Assembly (NCBI GenBank): GCA_019635875.1
Contig: JAHBYP010000008.1
Location: forward strand, 44,455-108,454
From: Alphaproteobacteria bacterium
Lineage (GTDB): Bacteria > Pseudomonadota > Alphaproteobacteria > Reyranellales > Reyranellaceae
Reading direction: 5' to 3'
DNA length: 64,000 nucleotides
Of this stretch, positions 36,821-47,231 are shown one piece after another. Every line of letters begins with the position of its first letter. Positions within the stretch are counted from its first letter, which is position 1. A program made the position numbers and the translations under genes. The notes beneath the pieces are model-generated. The model was not told the DNA's origin and ran no database searches. It saw nothing but the letters and a program-made list of their open reading frames with translations.

Positions 36821-37945
36821 CTACTGCGCCGCGACGATATCCTTGCTGACGATGCGCTTACGCCTGGCGTTGATCTCGCGCAGCATGATCATCGTCTCTT
36901 CCGCCACGGCCGCGCCGGGGATCTCCTCGCCGTCGCTCGCCAGCTCCTTCATGTCGACCCACACGGCGTACAGGGGCCGTGTGCGGTCGGTGATGATGCC
37001 GGCATGCAGCAGGGTCTTGATCAGCACGCGGAAGATGTTGGTGCTGCTGGTGAGCTGCTGGCGGCGGTCCTCGTCGGAGAACACCTCGCGGATGGCGTCG
37101 CGCACCCATTCCCAGTGCAGGCCGTACTTGCCGTAGATGACCTGCTTCTGCTCGGCGTTGACGAGATTGAAGAACAGCACCTGGAAGACCTCGGCGGTCC
37201 AGTCCTCGACGCGCTGGTGCTCCTCCGGCGTCAGGTTGCCGATGGTACGCTGCGCCCAGATGCGGCCGAAGCGGTGGTGGAAGGCCTCGTCGCTCATCAC
37301 CAGCTGCACCAGCCGGCGCAGCACGGGATCGTTGGTCTGGGCGTTGAGCGTGGCGAAGGCGCCCATCGCCAGGCCCTCGACCAGCATCTGCATGCCGACG
37401 ATCTTGCGATAGACCTCGGTCGTGGTGACCAGCTCGGTGAGCAGCTTGCCCACCGTGGCGCCCACCGGCAGCGGCTCGCCCCAGCGCAGGCCGATGTACC
37501 TGGTGAAGCCCGCGACATGGCGCGCCTCCTCGCGCGCCTGGTTGGCGGCGTATTCCTGGGCGCCCGGGTCGAGCAGGATGTGGCACAGGCTGGCCGACAG
37601 CGAGAGCGCACCCTGCTCGCCATGCAGCAGGCTGCTGAGCGACCAGTGGGTGACGTCGTTGGCGAGCTGGATCTTCTGGCGCTCGTCCAGCCTGTCGGCC
37701 ACCGCGCTCCTGAGTTCCATGATGTTCTCGAGCGGCAGGATCGGCGTGGTCGCCATGTCGAAAGGCTGGCTGAAATCGATATAGGTCGGGTCCAGCGGGT
37801 CCCAGAAGTGATCGTGCGTCTGTGAAATGATCCGGTCGAAGGCGTCGCTGCGCCTTCCGTAGCGGCCGGTCGCCATCATCGCCGGGAAATCGTCGCGGTC
37901 GACGGTGTCGTAGGCGGCATCGTAGGTGATCTGGCGGGCGGCCAT
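36821..37945 (-). CDS. Ferritin-like diiron-carboxylate protein (R2-like)
   Basis: A 374-residue helical protein with two E/H-rich helices typical of diiron oxygenases: EQGALSLSASLCHILLD...EEARHVAGF (EExxH) and DEAFHHRFG, plus an intervening TTTEVYRKIVGMQMLVEGLAM with a further Glu. This pattern binds two irons and activates O2. It resembles ribonucleotide reductase R2/AurF-like folds, but I cannot assign a reaction. ATG 37945 follows GGAG. Divergent from purC across 219 bp. Confidence 0.75.
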   Translation of the reverse strand: MAARQITYDAAYDTVDRDDFPAMMATGRYGRRSDAFDRIISQTHDHFWDPLDPTYIDFSQPFDMATTPILPLENIMELRSAVADRLDERQKIQLANDVTHWSLSSLLHGEQGALSLSASLCHILLDPGAQEYAANQAREEARHVAGFTRYIGLRWGEPLPVGATVGKLLTELVTTTEVYRKIVGMQMLVEGLAMGAFATLNAQTNDPVLRRLVQLVMSDEAFHHRFGRIWAQRTIGNLTPEEHQRVEDWTAEVFQVLFFNLVNAEQKQVIYGKYGLHWEWVRDAIREVFSDEDRRQQLTSSTNIFRVLIKTLLHAGIITDRTRPLYAVWVDMKELASDGEEIPGAAVAEETMIMLREINARRKRIVSKDIVAAQ

Positions 37946-37986
37946 CACGGGCTCCGAAAAGGGTCGTGCGACAACGTGACTAGAGC

Positions 37987-38016
37987 GTCATTTAACCGAA
38001 AAAAGCACAGAATGAC
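37987..38016. promoter_or_regulatory. Inverted repeat in the divergent diiron gene / purC gap
   Basis: GTCATT (37987-37992) and AATGAC (38011-38016) flank an A-rich stretch. This is the most AT-rich part of the 219-bp gap and probably contains at least one promoter. No known operator was recognised. Confidence 0.3.
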
Positions 38017-38164
38017 AGTGACTTGGTAGTGATCACGGTGACTCGCAAGGGGCTGCGTCACGGTGGCCCCTGCGTGTTGCACCCCGGCGCATGCGCCTGC
38101 TAGAACCCGCCTCGGAAAACGGGTGCGGCGGGCCTCCTCCGCCGATGCCCCGGAGATCAGCCCC

Positions 38165-38929
38165 ATGAGCCGCCGCCGCCGCCTCTACGAGGGCAAGGCC
38201 AAGATCCTCTACGAGGGGCCCGAACCCGGAACCATCGTCCAGTACTTCAAGGACGACGCCAGCGCCTTCAACAACGCGAAGAAGGGCACGATCACCGGCA
38301 AGGGCGTAATCAACAACCGCATCTCGGAATATCTGATGACGCGGCTGAACGAGATCGGCGTGCCGACCCATTTCATCCGCCGGCTGAACATGCGCGAGCA
38401 GCTGATCCGCCAAGTCGAGATCATCCCGCTGGAGGTCGCGGTCCGCAACGTCGCCGCCGGCTCGCTGGCGGAGCGCTTCGGCATCCCCGAGGGCCAGCCT
38501 CTGCCGCGTTCGATCCTGGAGTTCTATTACAAGAACGACCAGCTCAAGAGCCCGCTGGTCACCGAGGAGCACATCACCTGCTTCGGCTGGGCCCAGCCGC
38601 AGGACATCGACGACATCGTCGCCCTGGCGCTGCGCATCAACGACTTCCTCTCCGGCCTCTTCCTGGGCATCGGCATCAAGCTGATCGACTTCAAGGTCGA
38701 GTTCGGCCGGCTGTACGAGGACGAGATGGTCCGAATCGTGCTCGCCGACGAGATCAGCCCGGACTCGTGCCGGCTGTGGGACCTGAAGACCAACGAGAAG
38801 ATGGACAAGGACCGCTTCCGCCGCGACCTCGGCAAGGTCGAGGAGGCCTACCAGGAAGTCGCGCGGCGGCTCGGCATCCTGCTCGACCCCGGCGCCGGCG
38901 ACCATCGCGGCCCGACCACGGTTCAATAG
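38165..38929 (+). CDS. purC: SAICAR synthetase PurC
   Basis: A 254-residue enzyme joining CAIR and aspartate. It has the canonical start [19 protein letters not shown], the ATP-site segment [24 protein letters not shown], and the Asp-binding [10 protein letters not shown]. It leads purC-purS-(brnT pair)-purQ-purL-bolA-grxD. The start ATG 38165 is the family start. Confidence 0.95.
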   Translation: MSRRRRLYEGKAKILYEGPEPGTIVQYFKDDASAFNNAKKGTITGKGVINNRISEYLMTRLNEIGVPTHFIRRLNMREQLIRQVEIIPLEVAVRNVAAGSLAERFGIPEGQPLPRSILEFYYKNDQLKSPLVTEEHITCFGWAQPQDIDDIVALALRINDFLSGLFLGIGIKLIDFKVEFGRLYEDEMVRIVLADEISPDSCRLWDLKTNEKMDKDRFRRDLGKVEEAYQEVARRLGILLDPGAGDHRGPTTVQ

Positions 38930-38955
38930 GCCATCGGGGCAATAGGCAGGAGACC

Positions 38956-39198
38956 ATGAAGGCGCGCGTGCACGTCACCCTGAAGAACGGCGTCCTCGAT
39001 CCCCAGGGCAAGGCGATCGGCAACGCGCTGCATCGCCTGGGCTTCCCCGAGGTCGGCGACGTGCGCCAGGGCAAGTTCATCGAGCTGGAGCTCGAGGAGA
39101 CCGACGAGGCCCGCGCCAAGGCCCGGCTCGAGGACATGTGCCGCAAGCTGCTGGCCAACACGGTGATCGAGAACTACCGCATCGAGCTGGTGGCGTGA
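38956..39198 (+). CDS. purS: FGAM synthase subunit PurS
   Basis: An 80-residue protein: MKARVHVTLKNGVLDPQGKAIGNALHRLGFPEVGDVRQGKFIELEL, the standard PurS fold that bridges PurQ and PurL. ATG follows GCAGGAGACC. Normally purQ follows directly; here a two-gene cassette intervenes. Confidence 0.94.
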   Translation: MKARVHVTLKNGVLDPQGKAIGNALHRLGFPEVGDVRQGKFIELELEETDEARAKARLEDMCRKLLANTVIENYRIELVA

Positions 39199-39205
39199 GC
39201 AACCG

Positions 39206-39499
39206 GTGGGCAGGGTCGTCGTCAACGGCCAATGCTACGAGTGGGATGACGAGAAGCGTCGCCGCACGCTGCGCAAGCATGGTGTGGACTTCGTCGATCT
39301 GCCGGCCGCGCTCGAGGCGGCCGCGATCTTCGGGGAGGACCTCGATCACTCGACAGATGAGGACCGCTGGCGCGCCCTCACGCCGTGTCGCGGACGGGTC
39401 GTCATGGTAGTCTACACGTGGCGTCAGGATTGCGCGCGCTTGATCACGGCACGCCACGCTACGCCGGCCGAAACCGCCCGATACCTGCAGCGCTCATGA
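39206..39499 (+). CDS. brnT: BrnT-family toxin
   Basis: A 97-residue protein with the BrnT pattern: YEWDDEKRRRTLRKHGVDFVDLPAAL, a central DRWRALTPCRGRVVMVVYTWR and a C-terminal RLITARHATPAETARYL. BrnT is a RelE-like ribonuclease toxin. The GTG start lies 8 bp after purS, so expression would follow the purine operon. Its stop overlaps the next gene's ATG (ATGA), the usual toxin-antitoxin coupling, but the partner is not a recognisable BrnA. Confidence 0.82.
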   Translation: MGRVVVNGQCYEWDDEKRRRTLRKHGVDFVDLPAALEAAAIFGEDLDHSTDEDRWRALTPCRGRVVMVVYTWRQDCARLITARHATPAETARYLQRS

Positions 39500-39843
39500 A
39501 CACGCAACGCAAGATCGACCCCGAGATACCGCCGACGGCCCGCGAAGACTGGGTCGGCGCGTTCATCGGCGCCGGTTTGCGGCGACCGGAGCCGGTGAGC
39601 GGTGGCATGATCTTCCATCTCTATCGCTCGTCCGTCGACCACAGTCTGATCGTGGTGACTGACGGCACAGCGCCGACGCGCTTTGTGAACTGCCCCAACA
39701 GTGGTCGTTGGCTGAAGTTCAAGTCGTTCGCGGAAACTGGCGCTCGCCGCGTCGATTTCTCGGAGAAGTCGGCGAAGGCGGATATTCGTAAGCGCGGTTT
39801 CCACTTGATCCATGTTGCGCCCGCCATCTCGGCCGCGGAATGA
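39496..39843 (+). CDS. Unknown partner of the BrnT gene, 115 residues
   Basis: I do not recognise a family. The ATG overlaps the brnT stop by 4 nt. The protein ([19 protein letters not shown]...) has a strand-rich middle ([22 protein letters not shown]) and a basic C-terminal third ([21 protein letters not shown]). It lacks the BrnA features I would expect (a Trp/Asp-rich stretch and C-terminal ribbon-helix-helix). By position it is the antitoxin candidate. The purQ start is 7 bp downstream. Confidence 0.6.
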   Translation: MNTQRKIDPEIPPTAREDWVGAFIGAGLRRPEPVSGGMIFHLYRSSVDHSLIVVTDGTAPTRFVNCPNSGRWLKFKSFAETGARRVDFSEKSAKADIRKRGFHLIHVAPAISAAE

Positions 39844-39850
39844 GAGATCC

Positions 39851-40537
39851 ATGAAAGCCGCCGTCGTCGTCTTCCCCGGCACCAATCGCGAGCACGATAT
39901 CGCCAACGCGATCGCGGTTACGTCCGGCACGCCGCCGGCGATGGTCTGGCACGGCGACAGCGAGCTGCCCAAGGTCGACCTGATCGTGATCCCCGGCGGC
40001 TTCTCCTACGGCGACTATCTGCGCTGCGGCGCCATGGCGGCGCATTCGCCCGTGATGCGCGAGGTCAAGGCGCGCGCCGGGAAGGGCGTGCCGGTGCTGG
40101 CGGTGTGCAACGGCTTCCAGGTCGCGGCCGAGATGGGCATCGTGCCGGGCACCCTGATGCGCAACGCGCACCTGCAATTCGTCTGCGGCGACGTGCACCT
40201 GACGGTCGAGACCAGCCAGAGCCTGTTCACCAACCGCTACCAGCAGGGCCAGATCATCCGCGTGCCGGTGGCCCACGCCGAGGGCAACTACTTCGTCGAC
40301 GAGGACACGTTCAAGCGCATGGAGGATCGCGGCCAGATCGCCTTCCGCTATTGCGGGCACGACGGCGACCTCGCCTCGGGCAATCCCAATGGCTCGCTGC
40401 GCTCCATCGCCGGCGTCTTCAACGAGACCAAGACGGTGCTCGGCATGATGCCGCATCCCGAGAACGCCATCGAGCCGCGCTTCGGCGGCACCGACGGCAA
40501 GGGCCTGTTCGAAAGCCTCGTCGCCGCCATCGCCTGA
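39851..40537 (+). CDS. purQ: FGAM synthase glutamine amidotransferase subunit PurQ
   Basis: A 228-residue class I amidotransferase. It starts [19 protein letters not shown]; the nucleophile Cys lies in [14 protein letters not shown], and the catalytic His/Glu in [16 protein letters not shown]. It supplies ammonia to PurL. GAGATCC precedes ATG 39851. It is 7 bp after the unknown BrnT partner and its stop is 2 bp before the purL ATG. Confidence 0.95.
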   Translation: MKAAVVVFPGTNREHDIANAIAVTSGTPPAMVWHGDSELPKVDLIVIPGGFSYGDYLRCGAMAAHSPVMREVKARAGKGVPVLAVCNGFQVAAEMGIVPGTLMRNAHLQFVCGDVHLTVETSQSLFTNRYQQGQIIRVPVAHAEGNYFVDEDTFKRMEDRGQIAFRYCGHDGDLASGNPNGSLRSIAGVFNETKTVLGMMPHPENAIEPRFGGTDGKGLFESLVAAIA

Positions 40538-40539
40538 CC

Positions 40540-42777
<2,238 letters not shown>

Positions 42778-42790
42778 AGGACCCCGATCC

Positions 42791-43030
42791 ATGCCCATGG
42801 CCGCCGACGACATCGTTGCCCTGATCAAGGCCGGGCTGCCCGACGCCGAGGTCCGGATCGAGGACCTGGTGGGCGACGGCGACCACTACGCCGCGACAGT
42901 GGTTTCCAAAGCCTTCGCCGGCAAGAGCAGGGTCCAGCAGCACCAGATGGTCTACGCCGCGCTGGGTGGTCGCATGGGCGGGGAATTGCATGCGCTCAAG
43001 TTGACGACCATGGCGCCCGGGGCCAGTTAG
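42791..43030 (+). CDS. BolA-family iron-sulfur/stress protein
   Basis: A 79-residue BolA: IVALIKAGLPDAEVRIEDLVGDGDHYAATVVSKAFAGKSRVQQHQMVYAALGGRMGGELHALKLTT, with the conserved His of the GxHxxVxVVS-like strand in DHYAATVVS. It forms [2Fe-2S] complexes with monothiol glutaredoxins, whose gene is next, and acts in iron-sulfur trafficking and sensing. Confidence 0.92.
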   Translation: MPMAADDIVALIKAGLPDAEVRIEDLVGDGDHYAATVVSKAFAGKSRVQQHQMVYAALGGRMGGELHALKLTTMAPGAS

Positions 43031-43066
43031 GGTACACTGGACATACAGGTTCCACAGGAGATTGCG

Positions 43067-43402
43067 ATGAGCGACGTCGCCAACCGCATCAGGGAAGAGG
43101 TCACCAGCAACGACGTGGTGCTGTTCATGAAGGGCACGCCGGTGTTCCCGCAATGCGGCTTCTCGGCCGCCGTGGTCGAGGTGCTCGAGCACCTGGGCGT
43201 GCGCTTCAAGGGCGTCAACGTGCTGGTCGATCCGGCCATCCGCCAGGGCATCAAGGAGTTCAGCGACTGGCCGACGATCCCCCAGCTCTACGTCAAGGGC
43301 GAGTTCGTCGGCGGCTGCGACATCGTGCGCGAGATGTACGAGACCGGCGAGCTCGAGCAGGTCTTCAGGGACAAGGGCATCACCGTCCAGCAGGCCGCCT
43401 GA
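43067..43402 (+). CDS. grxD: Monothiol glutaredoxin Grx4/GrxD
   Basis: A 111-residue protein with the monothiol motif CGFS in [24 protein letters not shown], the [24 protein letters not shown] glutathione-binding segment, and a C-terminal helix. It carries [2Fe-2S] clusters and partners BolA. ATG follows CAGGAGATTGCG. The purine operon ends after it at a strong terminator. Confidence 0.94.
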   Translation: MSDVANRIREEVTSNDVVLFMKGTPVFPQCGFSAAVVEVLEHLGVRFKGVNVLVDPAIRQGIKEFSDWPTIPQLYVKGEFVGGCDIVREMYETGELEQVFRDKGITVQQAA

Positions 43403-43424
43403 AGAGCCGCCAGCCCATGGCGCC

Positions 43425-43451
43425 AAAGGCCGCCCGCGAGGGCGGCCTTTT
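43425..43451 (+). terminator. Rho-independent terminator after grxD
   Basis: AAAGGCCGCCC (43425-43435) and GGGCGGCCTTT (43440-43450) form an 11-bp perfect stem with a GCGA loop, ending in a short T-run. It closes the purC-grxD operon. Confidence 0.8.
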
Positions 43452-43575
43452 GCATGTGGCGCGGTCACACCCCGATACGCAAATGCCCCCTTGCCGCCCC
43501 TAATCTCGGCGGCGCGATCCCTACCTGACTCCCGAAGCCCGCCACCGTCGGGTGGGCAGCCAAGGGAGTTGGCCC

Positions 43576-43941
43576 ATGACGATGACGAAGATCCTGCTGG
43601 CAGCCGCCTGCGCAGGTCTGCTGGCCTTCAGTGCCGCGCCCGGACGGGCCGCGGGCCCGATGATGCCGGGCGCCAGCGATCGGACGGTCAACGGCGGAAG
43701 CGTGCAGGAGGTCGAGTACCGCGGCGACCGCTGGCGCCATCGTTGGCCCGGCCATGCCGCGCCGCGCCGCTACTATCATTCGCCGCGTTACGGCCACGGG
43801 CAGTGGCGCTACCGCAACCACTACGTACCGCGCTACGGCCACCGTTACTGGGGCCACCGCCCCTACTACGCGCCAGGATATCGCTCCTGGAACAGTTACC
43901 ACAGGCCCCATCGCGGCTATTCCGGCCACTGGCGATGGTAA
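43576..43941 (+). CDS. Small secreted His/Arg/Tyr-rich protein
   Basis: A 121-residue exported protein with a signal peptide at residues 1-26 (ILLAAACAGLLAFSAAPGRAA). The mature part is a low-complexity RHYW-rich chain (RYYHSPRYGHGQWRYRNHYV...). ATG 43576 follows AAGGGAG. It is a paralogue of the next gene: signal peptide, AGPMM start of the mature chain and ~90 bp upstream leader are shared. The function is unknown; a metal- or surface-binding role is only a guess. Confidence 0.75.
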   Translation: MTMTKILLAAACAGLLAFSAAPGRAAGPMMPGASDRTVNGGSVQEVEYRGDRWRHRWPGHAAPRRYYHSPRYGHGQWRYRNHYVPRYGHRYWGHRPYYAPGYRSWNSYHRPHRGYSGHWRW

Positions 43942-44084
43942 GGCACTTGCGGCAGCAATCGGGCGGCCCGCGCGTCACGCCTCGACGGGCAAATGCCTCC
44001 TGGCCGCCGGCAACCCGGTCCCCGCAAGCACCATTGACTCCTTGAAGCCCGCGAGCAGCGGGCAGGCAACAAGGGAGCTGTCCC

Positions 44085-44438
44085 ATGACGCCGATGAAGA
44101 AGATCCTGCTGGCCGGTGCCGGCGCGGCCCTGCTGGCTTTCAGCGCCGCGCCCGTGCTGGCCGCGGGCCCGATGATGTCCACCCAGGGCGATACGGCGGT
44201 CGAGAAGGCCGAGTATCGCTGGGACCGCTGGCGCGGCCGCTGGGTGTGGCATGAGCCGCCACGCTACTACTCGCCACGCTATGGCCGCGACTACCTGTTC
44301 GACCGCGACGACAACCCGCCGGGTCCGCGCGGTGGTCCGGGCACGAACTGGGAGAATCCGCCCGGCCCGCGCGGCGGTCCGGGCGCCTCGCCTGACCGGC
44401 GCTATCCCAGCTACTGGTGGGATCGGCGCACGTATTGA
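44085..44438 (+). CDS. Small secreted protein with two NPPGPRGGPG repeats
   Basis: A 117-residue exported protein, a paralogue of the preceding gene (KKILLAGAGAALLAFSAAPVLAAGPMM). The middle is Arg/Trp/Tyr-rich (EYRWDRWRGRWVWHEPP), and the C-terminal third has two copies of a collagen-like NPPGPRGGPG unit. It is preceded by AAGGGAGCTGT and a duplicated leader. A strong terminator follows. The function is unknown. Confidence 0.75.
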   Translation: MTPMKKILLAGAGAALLAFSAAPVLAAGPMMSTQGDTAVEKAEYRWDRWRGRWVWHEPPRYYSPRYGRDYLFDRDDNPPGPRGGPGTNWENPPGPRGGPGASPDRRYPSYWWDRRTY

Positions 44439-44455
44439 TCACACGCGCTGAGCCG

Positions 44456-44489
44456 AAGGGGTCCCGGCGGGCAATCGCCGGGACCCCTT
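44456..44489. terminator. Bidirectional terminator
   Basis: AAGGGGTCCCGGCG (44456-44469) and CGCCGGGACCCCTT (44476-44489) form a perfect 14-bp stem with a 6-nt loop, between two convergent genes. Confidence 0.8.
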
Positions 44490-44495
44490 GCCGAT

Positions 44496-45665
44496 TCAGG
44501 CCGCCATCTCGAGGATCGATTTCACGTCCGCCGGCCCGGCGATCTTGCGCGGGTTGGTGTAGGTCCAGCGATCGTGCATGGTGTTCTCGGCCAGCAGGTC
44601 GAACTGCTCGGGCCCGACGCCGACCTCCTTCAGGGTGCGCGGCAGGCCGAGCCCGCTGATCAGCTCGTGCAGCGCGTCGCCGGCATCGATGCCGGGCCGG
44701 CCCAGCGCCTCGCTGACTACCGCCTGGCGTTCGGCATTCACCAGTTTGTTCCAGCGCATGACGGTGGGCAGCATCACGCACGAGGTGTAGCCGTGCGGCA
44801 CGCCGGCGGTGCCGCCCAGGATATGGCCGATGGCGTGGCTGGCGCCCTTGTCGACGCCGGCCTGCGATCCCACCACGGAGAGCCACATGCCCATCAGGCA
44901 GTCGAGCCGCGCCGCCATGTCGGACTCGTCGGCCTTCACGCCGCGCAGGCCGCGGCTCAGCAGCTTCAGGGCGTGGATGTCGGCGGCCTCGGAGTAGGCG
45001 TTGCAGCGCGGCGAGCAGATGTCCTCGGCGGCGTGATCGACGGCGCGGATGCCGCTGGACAGGAACAGCCACAGCGGCGTGTGCACCGTCGCCGCCGGAT
45101 CGAGGATCACGACGCGCGGCACGTGCAGCGGGTGGAAATACGATTCCTTCTTCCTCGTCGCCGTGTCGGTGCAGCCGGCGCCGGGATTGAACTCGCCGGC
45201 CGACAGCGTGGTCGGCACGGCGACCTGGCGCACCGTGGGCGCATTCACCGGCCGGCGCGTCGGCGGGGTGGCATTGGTGATCCGCCTGTAGTCGTCGAGC
45301 TGCTCGGGCTTGGTCACGTCGTTGGCGAGGCAGAGCTGGATCATCTTGCCGGCATCGGTCACCGAGCCGCCGCCCACCGTGGCGATCAGGTCGGCGCCGG
45401 CCTCGCGCGCGGCGTTGGCGGCGGCGACGCAGTCGGTGCGCGGCGTGTGCGCGGCGATGCGATCCCACGTGCCGGCGTACCGGTTGCCCAGCCTGCCGAC
45501 CACGTTGCGCACCACATCGGAGGTGCGGTTGAGCGTGCCGCTGGCGACGATGAAGACCTTGCTGGCGCCGATGCGCGCCGTTTCCTCGGCCAGCGCCTCG
45601 GCGCACGGCTTGCCGAACACGACCTGGTCCATGTGCGGATAGCGATAGACGCCCATCGTCGCCAT
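44496..45665 (-). CDS. Iron-containing alcohol dehydrogenase family (maleylacetate reductase-like)
   Basis: A 389-residue group III-type dehydrogenase. The NAD(P) site is GGGSVTDAGK; metal-binding residues are in the Asp/His positions around RAVDHAAEDICSP and KGASHAIGHILGGTAGVPHGY. The closest named enzymes include maleylacetate reductase and Fe-dependent alcohol dehydrogenases; the substrate is open. ATG 45665 follows GGGAGG. Its promoter side is occupied by an inserted IS element about 30 bp upstream, which may have altered expression. Confidence 0.85.
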   Translation of the reverse strand: MATMGVYRYPHMDQVVFGKPCAEALAEETARIGASKVFIVASGTLNRTSDVVRNVVGRLGNRYAGTWDRIAAHTPRTDCVAAANAAREAGADLIATVGGGSVTDAGKMIQLCLANDVTKPEQLDDYRRITNATPPTRRPVNAPTVRQVAVPTTLSAGEFNPGAGCTDTATRKKESYFHPLHVPRVVILDPAATVHTPLWLFLSSGIRAVDHAAEDICSPRCNAYSEAADIHALKLLSRGLRGVKADESDMAARLDCLMGMWLSVVGSQAGVDKGASHAIGHILGGTAGVPHGYTSCVMLPTVMRWNKLVNAERQAVVSEALGRPGIDAGDALHELISGLGLPRTLKEVGVGPEQFDLLAENTMHDRWTYTNPRKIAGPADVKSILEMAA

Positions 45666-45699
45666 GCCTGCCTCCCATTCCTGCACTGGCTGTCATGTA

Positions 45700-45900
45700 T
45701 GGACGGCCCCCGTTTCGCAAGGTGTGAGTAGCGACGTTTGGCGAGCAGGTAGGAGCAGTCATGTATGCGACCTGTGTGTGCGGCAGTGAGAGCCGCTGGC
45801 CAAGAAGGTATCCGTGGCCGTGATCTCCAATCATCCCGACGCCCTCGAGGGGCGATGACAGCAGGGAGTGTTCCCGGTCCGGTAGGCCTACCGATTTCGC
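45700..45900 (-). ncRNA. Candidate bridge/seek RNA of the IS110-family element
   Basis: The ~250-nt non-coding end downstream of the transposase stop, as in IS1111-type elements. On the transposase strand, a target-like segment comes first (45862-45831): TGCTGTCATC and CGGGATGA flank a GCCCCTCGAGGGCG hairpin, and together match the target TGTCATCCCG. Then comes CATACATGAC (45767-45758), identical to the element's terminus (45701-45692). Target loop before donor loop is the IS110 bridge RNA order. Exact ends are unknown, and the target-like part could instead be a worn repeat copy. Confidence 0.5.
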
Positions 45901-45949
45901 CATCTATCGTTGCTGGCTCCTTGCGAAGGGTTGGCGCCGGCTCGTCGTC

Positions 45950-46975
45950 TCAGGCGGCGAGCGGAGCGCGATAGGGCTGGTTGTCCCTGAGCATGGCCCA
46001 CAGGATGCGGGCGGTGCGGGCGGCCTGGGCGACGGCCAGCACCTTCTTCTTGTGCTGGCGCGCCATCAGGCGGCGCAGCCAGGGCGAGGCTTTGTCGGGC
46101 TGGCGGGCGACGTGGCGCAGCCAGGCGGTGGCGCCGAGCACGAGCAGGCGGCGCAGGGTGCGGTCGCCTTGCTTGGTGATGGCGCCGAGGCGTTGCTTGT
46201 CGCCGCTCGACTGGTCGTGCGGCGTCAGGCCGAGCCAGGCGGCGAAGTCGCGGCCGCTCTTGAACATCGCCGGATCCGGCATGGTGGCGAGCAGGGCATG
46301 GGCGGTGAGCGGGCCGACCCCGGGCGCGCTCCCCAACAGCAGCGCCCGGGCGTCGGCCCGCGCTTCAGCCACGATGCTTGCCTGCAGCTCCTCGATCGTC
46401 GTCTCGAGCTGGGCATGATGGGCCGCGAGGCTGCGCGCAGACATCAGAGCCGAGCGCGGCAGCCCTGCCGTGTCCTCGCCGATCGCCGCCAGCAGCTGAT
46501 CCAGGCCGCGCTTGCCGACCGGCGCCACGATGCCGAACTCGCCCAGCAGCGCGCGCAGGGCGTTGGCCGTCTGCGTGCGCTGGCGCACCAGCAGCTCGCG
46601 GCTGCGATGCAGCGACAGCGCCGCCTGCTGCTCCACCGTCTTCAGCCGCACGAAGCGCATGTCTGGACGGCTCATCGCCTCGCAGCACGCCTCAGCGTCG
46701 CGCCCGTCGTTCTTGTTGCGCTTGACGTAGGGCTTCACGTAGGCCGGCGGCATCAGCCGAACCTCGTGGCCCAGACCCTGAAGCACCCGCCCCCAGTGGT
46801 GCGCCGAGCCGCACGCCTCCATGCCGATGGTCGCCTTCGGCAGCCCGGCGAAGAACTCCGCCATCCGCGCCCGCTTCAGGCGACGACGCAACACCACCTT
46901 GCCGCTGGCGTCGCGGCCATGCAGCTCGAAGACGTTCTTCGCGATGTCCAGTCCGATCGTGATAGCCTGTTCCAT
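45950..46975 (-). CDS. IS110-family DEDD transposase
   Basis: A 341-residue transposase. The N-terminal RuvC-like DEDD domain has Asp10 (GLDIAK), Glu53 (IGMEACG), Asp90 and Asp93 (KNDGRDAEA). The C-terminal Transposase_20 domain has APGVGPLTAHALLA and FAAWLGLTPHDQSSGDKQRLGAITKQGDRTLRRLLV, with the serine region used in recombination. ATG 46975 follows AAAGGGGACC; reading further upstream would run into the adjacent repeat. It appears intact and potentially active. Confidence 0.93.
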   Translation of the reverse strand: MEQAITIGLDIAKNVFELHGRDASGKVVLRRRLKRARMAEFFAGLPKATIGMEACGSAHHWGRVLQGLGHEVRLMPPAYVKPYVKRNKNDGRDAEACCEAMSRPDMRFVRLKTVEQQAALSLHRSRELLVRQRTQTANALRALLGEFGIVAPVGKRGLDQLLAAIGEDTAGLPRSALMSARSLAAHHAQLETTIEELQASIVAEARADARALLLGSAPGVGPLTAHALLATMPDPAMFKSGRDFAAWLGLTPHDQSSGDKQRLGAITKQGDRTLRRLLVLGATAWLRHVARQPDKASPWLRRLMARQHKKKVLAVAQAARTARILWAMLRDNQPYRAPLAA

Positions 46976-47052
46976 GGACGGTCCCCTTTGACTGGCTGCT
47001 TCAACGACACCAGTGTGGCACGCTCGATGCCGTTTGGGGGCCGTCCACCCCA

Positions 47053-47114
47053 TCATCCCGAGCGCAGCGAGGGATCCAGGAGCAGCCTGGATCCCTCGCT
47101 GCGCTCGGGATGAC
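47053..47114. repeat. TGTCATCCCGAGCG palindromic repeat, copy 5 (split by the IS)
   Basis: Starts at TCATCCCGAGCGCAGCG after the IS terminus; the missing CTG lies on the far side of the IS (45690-45692). Right arm CGCTGCGCTCGGGATGACGG. The IS therefore landed 7 bp inside this copy. Confidence 0.88.
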
Positions 47115-47231
47115 GGATCGTGCCTGAGCCTGCGGCGCCGGCATGGTGCGTGCAAGCGAATTGGCATGATTGTTTGGCAGGGCGTCGGCGCCTGCTATCG
47201 TGGCGCCGGTTGTTGGTAACGGAGACGGACC

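Larger units (their letters stand above)
45697..47056 (-). mobile_element. IS110-family (IS1111-like) insertion sequence
   Basis: A DEDD transposase gene flanked by non-coding ends. The terminal inverted repeat TGGACGGCCCCC (45700-45711) / GGGGGCCGTCCA (47036-47047) is perfect over 12 bp and slightly internal, as in the IS1111 subgroup. Both junctions carry TCAT (45693-45696 and 47053-47056), so the exact ends are defined to within 4 bp. No longer target duplication is visible. The flanks, joined, rebuild CTGTCATCCCGAGCGCAGCG, the left arm of the window's palindromic repeat. Confidence 0.8.

Noticed and set aside
42791..43402. A second selenocysteine candidate in the CGFS glutaredoxin
   Set aside because: The motif Cys is encoded normally and there is no in-frame UGA.
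46976..47167. A longer transposase N-terminus reading SSRAQRGIQ upstream of the ATG at 46975
   Set aside because: That stretch is the translated palindromic repeat, outside the IS terminus, not transposase.
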